NCBI GenBank assembly: GCA_016779985.1
Contig: JADHMP010000008.1
Coordinates: 33,352 to 97,351, forward strand
Origin: JADHMP01 sp016779985
GTDB taxonomy: Bacteria > Bacteroidota > Bacteroidia > Flavobacteriales > Flavobacteriaceae
Direction: 5' to 3'
DNA: 64,000 nt
Part shown: positions 51,979 through 60,007 of the stretch, one piece after another
How the letters are laid out: every line of letters begins with the position of its first letter
How positions within the stretch are numbered: position 1 is the stretch's first letter
Position numbers and translations under genes: made by a program
Notes under the pieces: model-generated
Seen by the model: only the letters and a program-made list of their open reading frames with translations
The model's database searches: none
Told to the model about the DNA's origin: nothing

Positions 51979-53449
51979 TTGCAGTTTTAAAAGCTTTAGG
52001 AACTCTTGCATTCCATTGATGAAGAATACGTTCTTTTTGAGAACTATTGGAGGGACTAAAAGACATATCTTTTTTCCAGATCTTTTCTAGTTCTTCAATG
52101 TTTTTCCAGAAGCCAACAGCAAGTCCAGCAAAAAACGCCGCTCCAAGAGCAGTAGTTTCTGTAGTTTGAGGTCGAATAACCACTGTAGTAAGCAAGTCAG
52201 CTTGAATTTGCATTAACAAATTATTATTGGAAGCACCCCCATCAACTTTCAAACTTTTGAACGTCGTGGCGGCATCTTTTTCCATTTCTACAATAATATC
52301 TCGCGTGCGTAAGGCAATCGATTCTAAGGCAGCTCGTGCGATGTGTCCCTTTTGAGTTCCTCTAGTAATTCCGATGATAGTTCCTGTTGCCTCTGGGTCC
52401 CAATAGGGAGCCCCAAGTCCAGAAAGGGCTGGCACAAAAGTGATACCCCCATTATTTTCAACAGATTTTGCCAAAGTCTCTATTTCAGAAGCATCTGAAA
52501 TGATTTGCATTTGGTCGCGTAACCATTGCACAAGGGCTCCAGCAGTAAAAATACTGCCTTCAAGCGCATAAGTTATTTTTCCATTGAGTTGATACCCAAT
52601 TGTGGTTAACATTTTATTATTTGAAGCTACGGCCTTTTGTCCCGTATTCATAATGCAGAAACAACCTGTACCATAGGTGTTTTTTACATCTCCTTCGTTG
52701 ATACACATTTGTCCAAAAAGTGCAGCTTGTTGATCACCTGCAATGCCACTAATAGGAATTTCTTCTCCGAAAAGTTTTGTAACACCTACTATTTCTGAAC
52801 ATGAAACGACATCAGGTAGAAGAGATTTTGGAATATCTAGTATTGATAAAAGTTCGTTGTCCCATTCTAAAGTATGAATATTAAAGAGTAGCGTCCTACT
52901 TGCATTAGTGACATCCGTTACATGAGTTGTACCATCTGTTAAGTTCCAAATAAGCCAACTGTCAACAGTCCCAAAGGCAAGTTCTCCTTTTTCTGCTGCT
53001 TGTCTTAATTCCGGATTTTCATCTAAAATCCATTTTATTTTAGTGCCAGAAAAATAAGCATCGAGAACAAGACCCGTTTTGTTATAAAAAGTAGAGGTAT
53101 GGGATTTCAATGCCTCACAAATAAATGCGGTTCTTCTGTCTTGCCAAACAATTGCTTTGTGGACGGGTTGTCCTGTTTTACGATCCCAAAGAACAACCGT
53201 TTCTCTTTGATTAGTGATTCCAACAGCAGCTATTGCTTGGGCAGAAATATCCCGTCCACCTAGAACTTCTTTGATAGCTCGAAGTTGTGTTTCCCAAATC
53301 TCAATGGCATCATGTTCGACCCAACCTTCTTTTGGAAAATATTGTGGAAACTCATGCTGAGCAATACCAATGCTTTCGCCTTTATTATCAAATACTATTG
53401 CCCTAGAACTTGTTGTTCCAGCATCTATAGCTAAAATATACTGTTCCAT
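51971..53449 (-). CDS. glpK: Glycerol kinase
   Basis: Phosphorylates glycerol to glycerol-3-phosphate; 492 aa, FGGY family. Start YILAIDAGTTSSRAIVFD (phosphate-1 motif), AIVWQDRRTAFICE, and the C-terminal FGGY signature region DGGASNNNLLMQIQADLL. Length is normal. It is preceded 22 bases upstream by the gluconate-dehydrogenase-like subunit gene and followed by glpD with an 8-base overlap. No transcriptional regulator is in the operon. Confidence 0.96.
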   Translation of the reverse strand: MEQYILAIDAGTTSSRAIVFDNKGESIGIAQHEFPQYFPKEGWVEHDAIEIWETQLRAIKEVLGGRDISAQAIAAVGITNQRETVVLWDRKTGQPVHKAIVWQDRRTAFICEALKSHTSTFYNKTGLVLDAYFSGTKIKWILDENPELRQAAEKGELAFGTVDSWLIWNLTDGTTHVTDVTNASRTLLFNIHTLEWDNELLSILDIPKSLLPDVVSCSEIVGVTKLFGEEIPISGIAGDQQAALFGQMCINEGDVKNTYGTGCFCIMNTGQKAVASNNKMLTTIGYQLNGKITYALEGSIFTAGALVQWLRDQMQIISDASEIETLAKSVENNGGITFVPALSGLGAPYWDPEATGTIIGITRGTQKGHIARAALESIALRTRDIIVEMEKDAATTFKSLKVDGGASNNNLLMQIQADLLTTVVIRPQTTETTALGAAFFAGLAVGFWKNIEELEKIWKKDMSFSPSNSSQKERILHQWNARVPKAFKTANE

Positions 53450-53471
53450 TTGTTTAGTTTAATTAATACTC

Positions 53472-54173
53472 TTAAGAAATAAGATTTCCATTCTCATCCC
53501 AAATAGCAGTATCATTTCTATTGGCAGGATCTGCGAATTTATCGGTCCAATCAACATAGGAAAAACCATGTTCTTTGAGAACCTCGCTAGGAACGCCGTC
53601 CCAAACATTAGGTTGGTTTCCTTGATATCCCAATTCCTTTAGGCCTACTTCAGAGGTAAAATAGCCGGTTAAGACTAAGTTTCGCATCAAAGAGAAAAAG
53701 GCAACTTCTTGTTTTTGATCATCACTGTCAATCGATAGGTCTGGATAGGCAATTAAATCAAGGGTTTCTAACTGTTGATCTTCTGAACAATCCATGAAAC
53801 TTTTTTCATATTTTTTATTAGAATGATGATCTAACCACATGAGCCCTCCCCTAATTTTGATTTGAATTGGAGGATAATCTTTTGACATAAACTCAATAAA
53901 TTGAGGTACATCGGCCTGTTCAATAGTCCCTTCTGGAGCGGGGGGGAGAATTAAATTTGCTAAATGAGTTATTGTACTTAATTCTGAATCGTCAAAAAAA
54001 GCTGAATTCAAAAGTTTTTCATCTCTTGTAGCTTCTTCTGGTGTTCTTCCATATTGATATTTCCAAATAGAAGCTTTTATTTCTTTTGCAGGAGCTGACA
54101 CGCAACTTTCTAATGCTAAACCTCCGGCCATACTGCCTAAAAATAGAGATCGAATGCTTTCTCTTCTATCCAT
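53472..54173 (-). CDS. Gluconate 2-dehydrogenase subunit 3-like protein
   Basis: A 233-aa partner subunit of GMC-type sugar dehydrogenases. The N terminus MDRRESIRSLFLGSMAGG has a twin-arginine pair and hydrophobic stretch ending in ALESC, so Tat export with lipidation at Cys24 is likely. The body (about 60-180) with STITHLANLILPP and FFSLMRNLVLTGYFTSEVG is typical of subunit 3. It is needed in related enzymes for export and activity of the large subunit, which is encoded 3 bases upstream. It links that enzyme to the glycerol genes directly downstream. Confidence 0.88.
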   Translation of the reverse strand: MDRRESIRSLFLGSMAGGLALESCVSAPAKEIKASIWKYQYGRTPEEATRDEKLLNSAFFDDSELSTITHLANLILPPAPEGTIEQADVPQFIEFMSKDYPPIQIKIRGGLMWLDHHSNKKYEKSFMDCSEDQQLETLDLIAYPDLSIDSDDQKQEVAFFSLMRNLVLTGYFTSEVGLKELGYQGNQPNVWDGVPSEVLKEHGFSYVDWTDKFADPANRNDTAIWDENGNLIS

Positions 54174-54176
54174 AAT

Positions 54177-55895
54177 CTAAATATTTTGTTTTTTCAATTC
54201 TTGAATAATAAATTCTGAAGTTCTCCAAGAAAGAGCCATGATTGTCCACGTTGGATTTTTATCTGCCTGAGAAACAAAAGGGCCTGCATCTACCACAAAC
54301 ACATTATTGACATCATGTAATTGTTCAAATTCGTTGACTACTGATTTCTTAGGATCAGATCCCATTCTTGTGGTGCCCACCTCGTGAATGATGCGACCAG
54401 GATTGAGCAATCCATAGTCTTTGTCTGCTCCAGGTTTATCTCCTAACACTATCCCACCCATGTTGTGTATAATTTCTTCAAAGGTTTCGTGCATATGTCT
54501 CGCTTGTTTTCTTTCATGATCTGACCATTTATAGTTAAAACGCAAGACTGGGATGCCATATTCATCAACAGTTGTTGGATCTATTTCACAATAATTATCA
54601 ATATTAGCGATAGATTCACCCCTACCTGACATGCCCATAACGGCTCCATAAAATTTCTTCACATCCCCTCGAAGATTATTGCCATACCCTCCCACTTTTA
54701 GGCCGAGATATTCGTTGAGTTTGTTAGGATCAAATCCAAAGCCATAGCTGGGCATCCCAAGGCCTCCCCAAACTTCAATATGATATCCCCTAGGGAAATC
54801 TAATTTTTTATTATCGAGCCACCATGGAGAATAAAGATGCATTCCCCCAACACCGTCTTCGTTATATATTTTTCTGTTCATAAGATCAGGAACAAAAGCC
54901 ATGCGATCTGAACCCGTTGAGTCATGTACATATTTGCCTACTAGATTGCTGCTATTTCCCAAACCATTGGGGTGGGCTTGACTTTTTGAATTTAAAAGAA
55001 TTCGTGCTGTACTGCAGGCAGAGGCTGCTAGTACAACTACTTTTGCTTTTAGGCTATATTCTTTTCGATCATCTTTATTAATAAACAGAACCCCTGTTGC
55101 TTTACCCTCTTCATTTACGCTCACTTCCCTAACCATGCTATTCACATAGAGGTCAACCTGACCCTTAGATTTTTGAGCTGGAAAAATCAAACAGGAACCT
55201 GCTGAAAAATCGGCATAGACAGAGCAAGATCGGCTACATTGGTTACAATAAAAACAAACTCCTCTTTCATCATTAATTCTCTTGGTGAGAATTGACAATC
55301 TAGAGGGCATAACTTTTACACCCGATTTTTCAGCCCCTTTTTTATAATATAATTCGTGTAATCTAGGTTTTGGTGGAGGTAAGAAAAAACCATCAGGTTC
55401 ATTATATATGTTTTCTTTAGAACCAAAAACACCGATGAGTTTATCTACCTTATCATAATAGGGTTTGATGTCTTCATAGCCAATAGGCCAGTTTTCACCC
55501 AGTCCATCTCGGTCTTTACCTTTAAAATCTCTAGGGCCAAAACGAAGAGAAATTCTTCCCCAATGATTTGTTCTGCCACCCAGCATTCTTGATCGAAACC
55601 AATCAAATTGGGTGTCACCTAGTTGAGTGTAGGGTTCTCCATCGATTTCCCAGCCTCCATAGGCCATGTCAAATTCTCCAAAGGCTCTTCTTGTTCCAGC
55701 CCCCCTTCTAGGTGATTCGTAAGGCCATTTCATTTGCGTTTGTTGCGCTGGATTGGCAGGATCAAAATAGGGACCTGCCTCTACAACAGCAACCTTCAAA
55801 CCTGCTTCAGCTAATACTTTGGTAGACATGCCACCACCAGCACCCGATCCAACTACAATGACATCATAGGTTTTTTGATCTTCTATTATTTCCAT
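54177..55895 (-). CDS. GMC-family FAD-dependent oxidoreductase (sugar or polyol dehydrogenase large subunit)
   Basis: A 572-aa flavoenzyme. FAD-binding Rossmann motif YDVIVVGSGAGGGMSTKVLAEAGLKVAVVE-type block at residues 10-40, the GMC signature region MLGGRTNHWGRIS (about 104) and the C-terminal GTTRMGSDPKKSVV plus active-site His/Asn region NVFVVDAGPFVSQADKNPTWT. Residues 214-224 read CFYCNQCSRSC, a C-x2-C-x2-C-x3-C ferredoxin-like spacing. Relatives oxidise gluconate, sorbitol or the C3 of glycosides. It lacks its own signal peptide; export would be with the Tat-tagged small subunit. First gene of the run ending in glpK-glpD-glpF. Confidence 0.9.
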   Translation of the reverse strand: MEIIEDQKTYDVIVVGSGAGGGMSTKVLAEAGLKVAVVEAGPYFDPANPAQQTQMKWPYESPRRGAGTRRAFGEFDMAYGGWEIDGEPYTQLGDTQFDWFRSRMLGGRTNHWGRISLRFGPRDFKGKDRDGLGENWPIGYEDIKPYYDKVDKLIGVFGSKENIYNEPDGFFLPPPKPRLHELYYKKGAEKSGVKVMPSRLSILTKRINDERGVCFYCNQCSRSCSVYADFSAGSCLIFPAQKSKGQVDLYVNSMVREVSVNEEGKATGVLFINKDDRKEYSLKAKVVVLAASACSTARILLNSKSQAHPNGLGNSSNLVGKYVHDSTGSDRMAFVPDLMNRKIYNEDGVGGMHLYSPWWLDNKKLDFPRGYHIEVWGGLGMPSYGFGFDPNKLNEYLGLKVGGYGNNLRGDVKKFYGAVMGMSGRGESIANIDNYCEIDPTTVDEYGIPVLRFNYKWSDHERKQARHMHETFEEIIHNMGGIVLGDKPGADKDYGLLNPGRIIHEVGTTRMGSDPKKSVVNEFEQLHDVNNVFVVDAGPFVSQADKNPTWTIMALSWRTSEFIIQELKKQNI

Positions 55896-56038
55896 AAGAA
55901 TTTTTTCTGTATAAGGAGTTAATAATTATGATGGCACATCCACCAAATTCCTAAATCCATCTAAATATAAAGTGAAAAATTTGGATGCGCAATGAAGTTA
56001 CAAGTTTGAGTTGTAAATTAGTAAAAAAATAAAACAAT

Positions 56039-56767
56039 ATGCAAATTGAGGTTTGTGCTTCCTCTTTGACTTCTGTTTTTCATGCTGCACAAGCTGGCGC
56101 TGATCGAGTAGAGCTTTGCACAGAATTAAGTCTAGGTGGTTTGACGCCCTCATATGGTTTTGTGAAACAGGCTCTCCTTTTAAAACTACCCCTTCATGTG
56201 TTAATTCGTCCAAGAAGTGGTCATTTTACATATTCTGAAAATGAAATTAATGTCATGTATGAAGACATTTTACAATTCAAAACTATGGGATGTGCAGGAG
56301 TGGTGGTTGGCTTATTAAATGAAAAATATGAGTTAGCTAACAAAGCGTTAGAAAAAATGAAGCGTCTTGCTGGATCAATGCAAATCACATTTCACAGGGC
56401 AATTGACCTTGTAAGAAATCCAGAAGAAAGTCTTGAGGCACTCGTTGATATGGGGTTTGCACGTGTGCTAAGCTCTGGCCAGCAAATCAATGCTTTAAAA
56501 GGGATAGAGCTATTAAGTAATATGCAGGAGTGGAGTAGAGGCAGAATTGCTATTATGCCTGGTGGAGGAATTAATCTAGAAAACTGTTTGTACTTTAAGC
56601 AGGCTGGATTTCAACATTTACACTTTTCAGGATTTAAAGAAATCAAACAAGAAAAATACCCGACACACCTTAAAGAAAACTTCTCTTTCTTAGAACAACC
56701 TTTTGGTCATTCTGATAAAACCATGCTAAAAAAAATTATTGATAAGATAAAAGAGGATACTACTTAA
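56039..56767 (+). CDS. cutC: CutC family protein
   Basis: A 242-aa TIM-barrel protein. Family blocks: IEVCASSLTSVFHAAQAGADRVELC at the start, LGGLTPSYGFVKQAL, HVLIRPRSGHFTYSENE, and FHRAIDLVRNPEESLEALVDMG. CutC was first linked to copper tolerance but its biochemical role is not settled. Divergent from the GMC gene across 143 bases. Converges with the TauE gene, the ends overlapping by 8 bases. Family assignment is secure, function is not. Confidence 0.93.
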   Translation: MQIEVCASSLTSVFHAAQAGADRVELCTELSLGGLTPSYGFVKQALLLKLPLHVLIRPRSGHFTYSENEINVMYEDILQFKTMGCAGVVVGLLNEKYELANKALEKMKRLAGSMQITFHRAIDLVRNPEESLEALVDMGFARVLSSGQQINALKGIELLSNMQEWSRGRIAIMPGGGINLENCLYFKQAGFQHLHFSGFKEIKQEKYPTHLKENFSFLEQPFGHSDKTMLKKIIDKIKEDTT

Positions 56768-57509
56768 ATAAGATGGCAATCCCACCCAAAGCAGTAAATA
56801 AAAGGATTAGTTTGCGGTAGTTGTCATTTTTAATCCTTTTTACAATTTCAACACCAACCAAAAAACCTAGAATCACAAATGGAATTAAACTTGCACTTAT
56901 TTTGATGGAATTTATATTAATAGTTTTCCAAACCAGAACGTGAAAAGGAACTTTAAATAGGTTGATAATAAAAAAAAGCCAAGCCGCGGTTCCTATAAAT
57001 TCATTTTTTGGCAACCGCATGGCTAAGAAATAAATGTTAGTAAATGCTCCAGCCAAATTGCCAACCATGGTGGTGAAACCTGCTAAAACTCCCATTAATA
57101 CAGAAAAGGACCAATGAGTTGGCACAGATTCTGACTTTTTTTGTTCCCAATAATACATCATTAAGGTACTGCCTATGATAATAATAACCATTCCATAGGT
57201 GAAAGTTTTTTCAGAAATTGCATTACCACCCACAACGCCAAGTAGAACACCCAGAACCATCCAGGGTATTAGTTTCCATATGTAATGCCATTTCACATGT
57301 CTTTTATAATATAAAACAGCGAGTATATCCCCGCAAATTAGAAGAGGCATCATGATACCAGTAGAGTTTTTTGCACCATAAACTAAGGCCAAGCCCGTCA
57401 CAATCAGTGCAGCAATACCTTTAATTCCAGCTTTTGAAATACCCAAAAGCATAGCGCTGCTTGCAGCAAGAAGAAACCCTAAACTTAAAAAAGGAAGATC
57501 AATATTCAT
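56760..57509 (-). CDS. TauE/SafE-family sulfite exporter-like permease
   Basis: Inner-membrane protein, 249 aa from ATG 57509, about eight membrane segments in two halves with the repeated family pattern (GISKAGIKGIAALIVTGLAL in the first, GVLAGFTTMVGNLAGAFTNIYFL in the second). Members export sulfite, sulfoacetate or related anions, but most are uncharacterised. An in-frame ATG at 57545 would add twelve polar residues before the first helix; 57509 is preferred. No sulfur genes are adjacent, so the substrate is open. Confidence 0.85.
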   Translation of the reverse strand: MNIDLPFLSLGFLLAASSAMLLGISKAGIKGIAALIVTGLALVYGAKNSTGIMMPLLICGDILAVLYYKRHVKWHYIWKLIPWMVLGVLLGVVGGNAISEKTFTYGMVIIIIGSTLMMYYWEQKKSESVPTHWSFSVLMGVLAGFTTMVGNLAGAFTNIYFLAMRLPKNEFIGTAAWLFFIINLFKVPFHVLVWKTININSIKISASLIPFVILGFLVGVEIVKRIKNDNYRKLILLFTALGGIAILFK

Positions 57510-57571
57510 TTTGGCTTCAAATATAGGCCTAATCTGATGAATCAATTAGTTCAATCCAGCCTACTTATTTT

Positions 57572-58444
57572 GTGCATCTTTGTGAAAAACTATTTTTGAA
57601 ATACAAATCAGCAATTTTTTTTATGCTTGGCAGCACAGTATTTTTTTCTGTGATGAATGCACTTGTTAAATATTTGGATTATTACCATGTTTTTCAGCTG
57701 GTTTTTTTTAGAGCTCTAGGCACTCTGTTTATCACATTTATTATGTTAAAAAGAAGAAAGATTCACCTATGGGGCAATCAAAAGAGATTACTGATATTAA
57801 GAGGCTTGGTTGGAACAACGTCAATGTTCTTATTCTTTTTGGGTATTCATTACATGACCATGGGTAGTGCAGTAACACTGCGCTATTTGGCTCCTCTTTT
57901 TGTTGGAATTATTTCAATTTTAATGTATAAAAAAAGTATGTTGCCTCGGCAATGGTTTTATTTTGGCCTGGCTTTTTTAGGAGTTTATTTTATTAAAGGA
58001 TTTGATCCAACTGCAGATATTTTTGGAATAATAGTTGTTCTGTTGTCTGCTGTTTTTTCGGCAGGTGTTTATTTAATTATCTCCAAGATAGGCACAAAAG
58101 ATCATCCTTTAGTGGTAGTTTTTTATTTTATGTTAATCGCAACTATTTTTGGTGGAATTGGGTCTTTGTTCTTCGGTGTTGACTTCCGACAAGAAGATTT
58201 ATTCTTGATGCTCTTGTTAGGGGTTTTTGGTTTTTTTGGCCAGATTTTAATGACGCAAGCGTTTCAAAAAGGACCTGCTGCGCAAATTGCACCCTTTAAG
58301 TACATAGAGGTTGTTTTTACATTGAGTATTGGAATCTTATTATTTAGTGAAACCTATCATCTTTTGCACTTAATAGGTACGTTTTTAATCATTTTAGGCT
58401 TGGTTTTAAACATGAGATTAGTGGCACATCTTGATGAGAGATAA
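57572..58444 (+). CDS. EamA-family (DMT superfamily) transporter
   Basis: Inner-membrane drug/metabolite-type transporter with ten predicted helices in two EamA repeats (about 15-140 and 150-283), for example FFMLGSTVFFSVMNALVKYL and FKYIEVVFTLSIGILLFSE. The start is uncertain: GTG 57572 gives 290 aa, TTG 57596 gives 282 aa and ATG 57623 gives 273 aa but trims helix 1. A TATTTTTG (57591-57598) overlaps the TTG. Substrate unknown. It stands alone, divergent from the TauE gene and followed by two exported proteins. Confidence 0.85.
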   Translation: MHLCEKLFLKYKSAIFFMLGSTVFFSVMNALVKYLDYYHVFQLVFFRALGTLFITFIMLKRRKIHLWGNQKRLLILRGLVGTTSMFLFFLGIHYMTMGSAVTLRYLAPLFVGIISILMYKKSMLPRQWFYFGLAFLGVYFIKGFDPTADIFGIIVVLLSAVFSAGVYLIISKIGTKDHPLVVVFYFMLIATIFGGIGSLFFGVDFRQEDLFLMLLLGVFGFFGQILMTQAFQKGPAAQIAPFKYIEVVFTLSIGILLFSETYHLLHLIGTFLIILGLVLNMRLVAHLDER

Positions 58445-58481
58445 AGTATTTATTCTTTACTTTTATTATCAATAATAAACA

Positions 58482-59054
58482 ATGAAGCATTTCTCTTCTT
58501 TTTTGGTCATTACACTGTTTTTTGTGGTAAATAATGGTTTCTCTCAAGTAAAGCGAGAGGTTGAAGAACGCATTTCATTAGAAAAATTACCTAACCCAAT
58601 TAAATCTTTGCTCCCCATAATTAAGCCTAATGCAAAACATCTTAAATTCTACCACGAAATTGACGGTGAAAAAGAAAGCTATGAATTGAAATTTAAAAAA
58701 GAGAATACACTTTTTAGTATAGAATTTAATAAGGCTGGAGCATTAGAAGACATTGAGGTCTTGATTTCAACAGAGCAGCTTCCCAAGGCAATTATAGAAG
58801 CGCTAAACCCTATGTTTATCCGATATAAATTAGTGAGAATTCAAAAGCAATTTTTACCTACTGGAGGAGAAAGCCCTAAACGTGTTATTGAGCGATCATT
58901 TGAAAATAGCGCCACGCCAAAGGCATATGAAATAGTTCTTTTAGGTAAAACAAAAAATGAAAACAAACAATTTGAGTTCCTATTTGATCCACTTGGAAAT
59001 ATTTTGGATAAACGCATTTTAATGCTTCCCAATCAAGACCATGTTATTTATTAG
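58482..59054 (+). CDS. Exported protein of unknown function (PepSY-like features)
   Basis: A 190-aa protein with a signal peptide (residues 1-21, FLVITLFFVVNNGFSQ). The body repeats a pattern like putative beta-lactamase-inhibitor/PepSY domains (LKFYHEIDGEKESYELKFKKE, and YEIVLLGKTKNENKQFEFLFDPLGNIL), each with a short helix then a strand hairpin. The assignment is by pattern only. It overlaps the next exported protein by 14 bases, so the two are coupled, and may act together at the outer membrane. Confidence 0.65.
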   Translation: MKHFSSFLVITLFFVVNNGFSQVKREVEERISLEKLPNPIKSLLPIIKPNAKHLKFYHEIDGEKESYELKFKKENTLFSIEFNKAGALEDIEVLISTEQLPKAIIEALNPMFIRYKLVRIQKQFLPTGGESPKRVIERSFENSATPKAYEIVLLGKTKNENKQFEFLFDPLGNILDKRILMLPNQDHVIY

Positions 59055-59721
59055 AAAAGTATTTATCTACATTGCTTTATTTTGGACTAGTTGCTTTCTT
59101 GCTCAAGATGCGTCATTTCTCTCACAGCCACAATTAACAATTTCTCATCAAGTAACTGACCTCTATGGAGCTAATTTTGGGCTAAACACTCGATTAGAAT
59201 ATAATGCTGATAATGATAAATTATTTTCCTCACAATTTATTCAATTAAGTCACTTTTCCTCTTTCCATTTAGGGAACACAGAAAAAATAAGTGTGGGTCT
59301 ACTTTATAGATTCAAAGAGAAAAGCAGTAATCAAGTCGCAAATGAGTTTCGGATCACTCAGCAATATCATTTTACCTTCAAACCTCGATCTTACCGATTT
59401 TCTCACCGCATAAGGACAGAAGAACGATTTATTGGGAACGAACTTCTATTTAGGATTCGATATCGATTGGGTATTGATTTTCCTTTGAATGGTGAAGAAT
59501 TAAATATCAATGAATTCTATTCTTTTTTCAATGCTGAATCATTACTGGTTTTACAACATTCTTTTACACCTAGATACGATACTCGATTATCGGGGGGGGT
59601 AGGAAATCAAATTAGTGACAGATTGAAATTACAATTTTTAGTGCAACATCGTTGGGAAAGAATAATTTATAAAGCTGATAGCAAGTTTTTCCTTTTATTG
59701 GGGGGCTATTTAAAGATTTAG
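59041..59721 (+). CDS. Exported beta-barrel protein, DUF2490-like
   Basis: A 226-aa protein with a signal peptide (residues 4-22, KVFIYIALFWTSCFLAQ) and then alternating strands (NEFRITQQYHFTFKPRSYRFSHRIRTEERF, LLFRIRYRLGIDFPL) with a late RLKLQFLVQHRWE strand, as in DUF2490 outer-membrane proteins. Overlaps the preceding gene by 14 bases. Its end is the last chromosomal gene before the island boundary: foreign-looking sequence starts within a few bases of the stop, so its final residues may have been altered by the old insertion. Confidence 0.72.
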   Translation: MLFIRKVFIYIALFWTSCFLAQDASFLSQPQLTISHQVTDLYGANFGLNTRLEYNADNDKLFSSQFIQLSHFSSFHLGNTEKISVGLLYRFKEKSSNQVANEFRITQQYHFTFKPRSYRFSHRIRTEERFIGNELLFRIRYRLGIDFPLNGEELNINEFYSFFNAESLLVLQHSFTPRYDTRLSGGVGNQISDRLKLQFLVQHRWERIIYKADSKFFLLLGGYLKI

Positions 59722-59722
59722 A

Positions 59723-59839
59723 GGATAGATCAAAAGACTCTCCACCGTGATAAATTTTAGGCTCTGAGTACTGTTTCATCAGTTTTAAATCGTGTTCGCT
59801 AGCGTGTTCGGTAGCAATTATTTTAGACAAAGAATCCAT
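59723..59839 (-). pseudogene. Probable N-terminal remnant of an integrase
   Basis: On the minus strand from ATG 59839, about 39 codons read MDSLSKIIATEHASEHDL.. then MKQYSEPKIYHGGESFDLSS. The segment YSEPKIYHGG-x-FDLS resembles the N-terminal arm of Bacteroidota phage-type integrases, which normally continues into a KRWYVYY-like strand. Here the similarity stops where the frame runs into the antisense of the barrel gene. I read it as the fragment left by an older element next to the tRNA site. The resemblance is from memory, so the family call is moderate. Confidence 0.42.
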
Positions 59840-59883
59840 TGATTTTTAGTTTTATATTACTAATAATCAATGGTTTAACTTTG

Positions 59884-59957
59884 TAGCGAGAGGGAGACTT
59901 GAACTCCCGACCTCCGGGTTATGAATCCGACGCTCTAACCGGCTGAGCTAAATAAAC
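59884..59957 (-). tRNA. 3' part of a CAT-anticodon (Met-type) tRNA; attachment-site remnant, 5' acceptor strand missing
   Basis: On the minus strand the D arm, anticodon arm (loop TTCATAA), variable loop, T arm (GGGAG-TTCAAGT-CTCCC) and 3' acceptor strand TCTCGCT plus discriminator A (59884) are intact. The seven bases that should form the 5' acceptor strand (AGCGAGA expected) are GTTTATT at 59957-59951 and do not pair, so this cannot fold as a working tRNA. Homology covers about 59884-59950. With a tyrosine integrase 50 bases away this is a typical att site. CAT also serves Ile or initiator tRNAs; elongator Met is the best guess. Confidence 0.85.
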
Positions 59958-59982
59958 ACAGGGGATTACAAAAGACTAAACC

Positions 59983-60007
59983 AAACTGACAGTAAAAACT
60001 GACAGTA
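59983..60007 (+). repeat. 12-bp tandem direct repeat before the integrase start
   Basis: AAACTGACAGTA occurs at 59983-59994 and again at 59996-60007, a 13-base period, the second copy ending on the first base of the integrase ATG. Position between the att site and the integrase fits arm-type recombinase binding sites or an autoregulatory site. Confidence 0.6.

Noticed and set aside
59884..59957. A functional tRNA-Met gene
   Set aside because: The 5' acceptor bases do not pair with the 3' strand in any of the seven positions, so it is treated as an attachment-site fragment.
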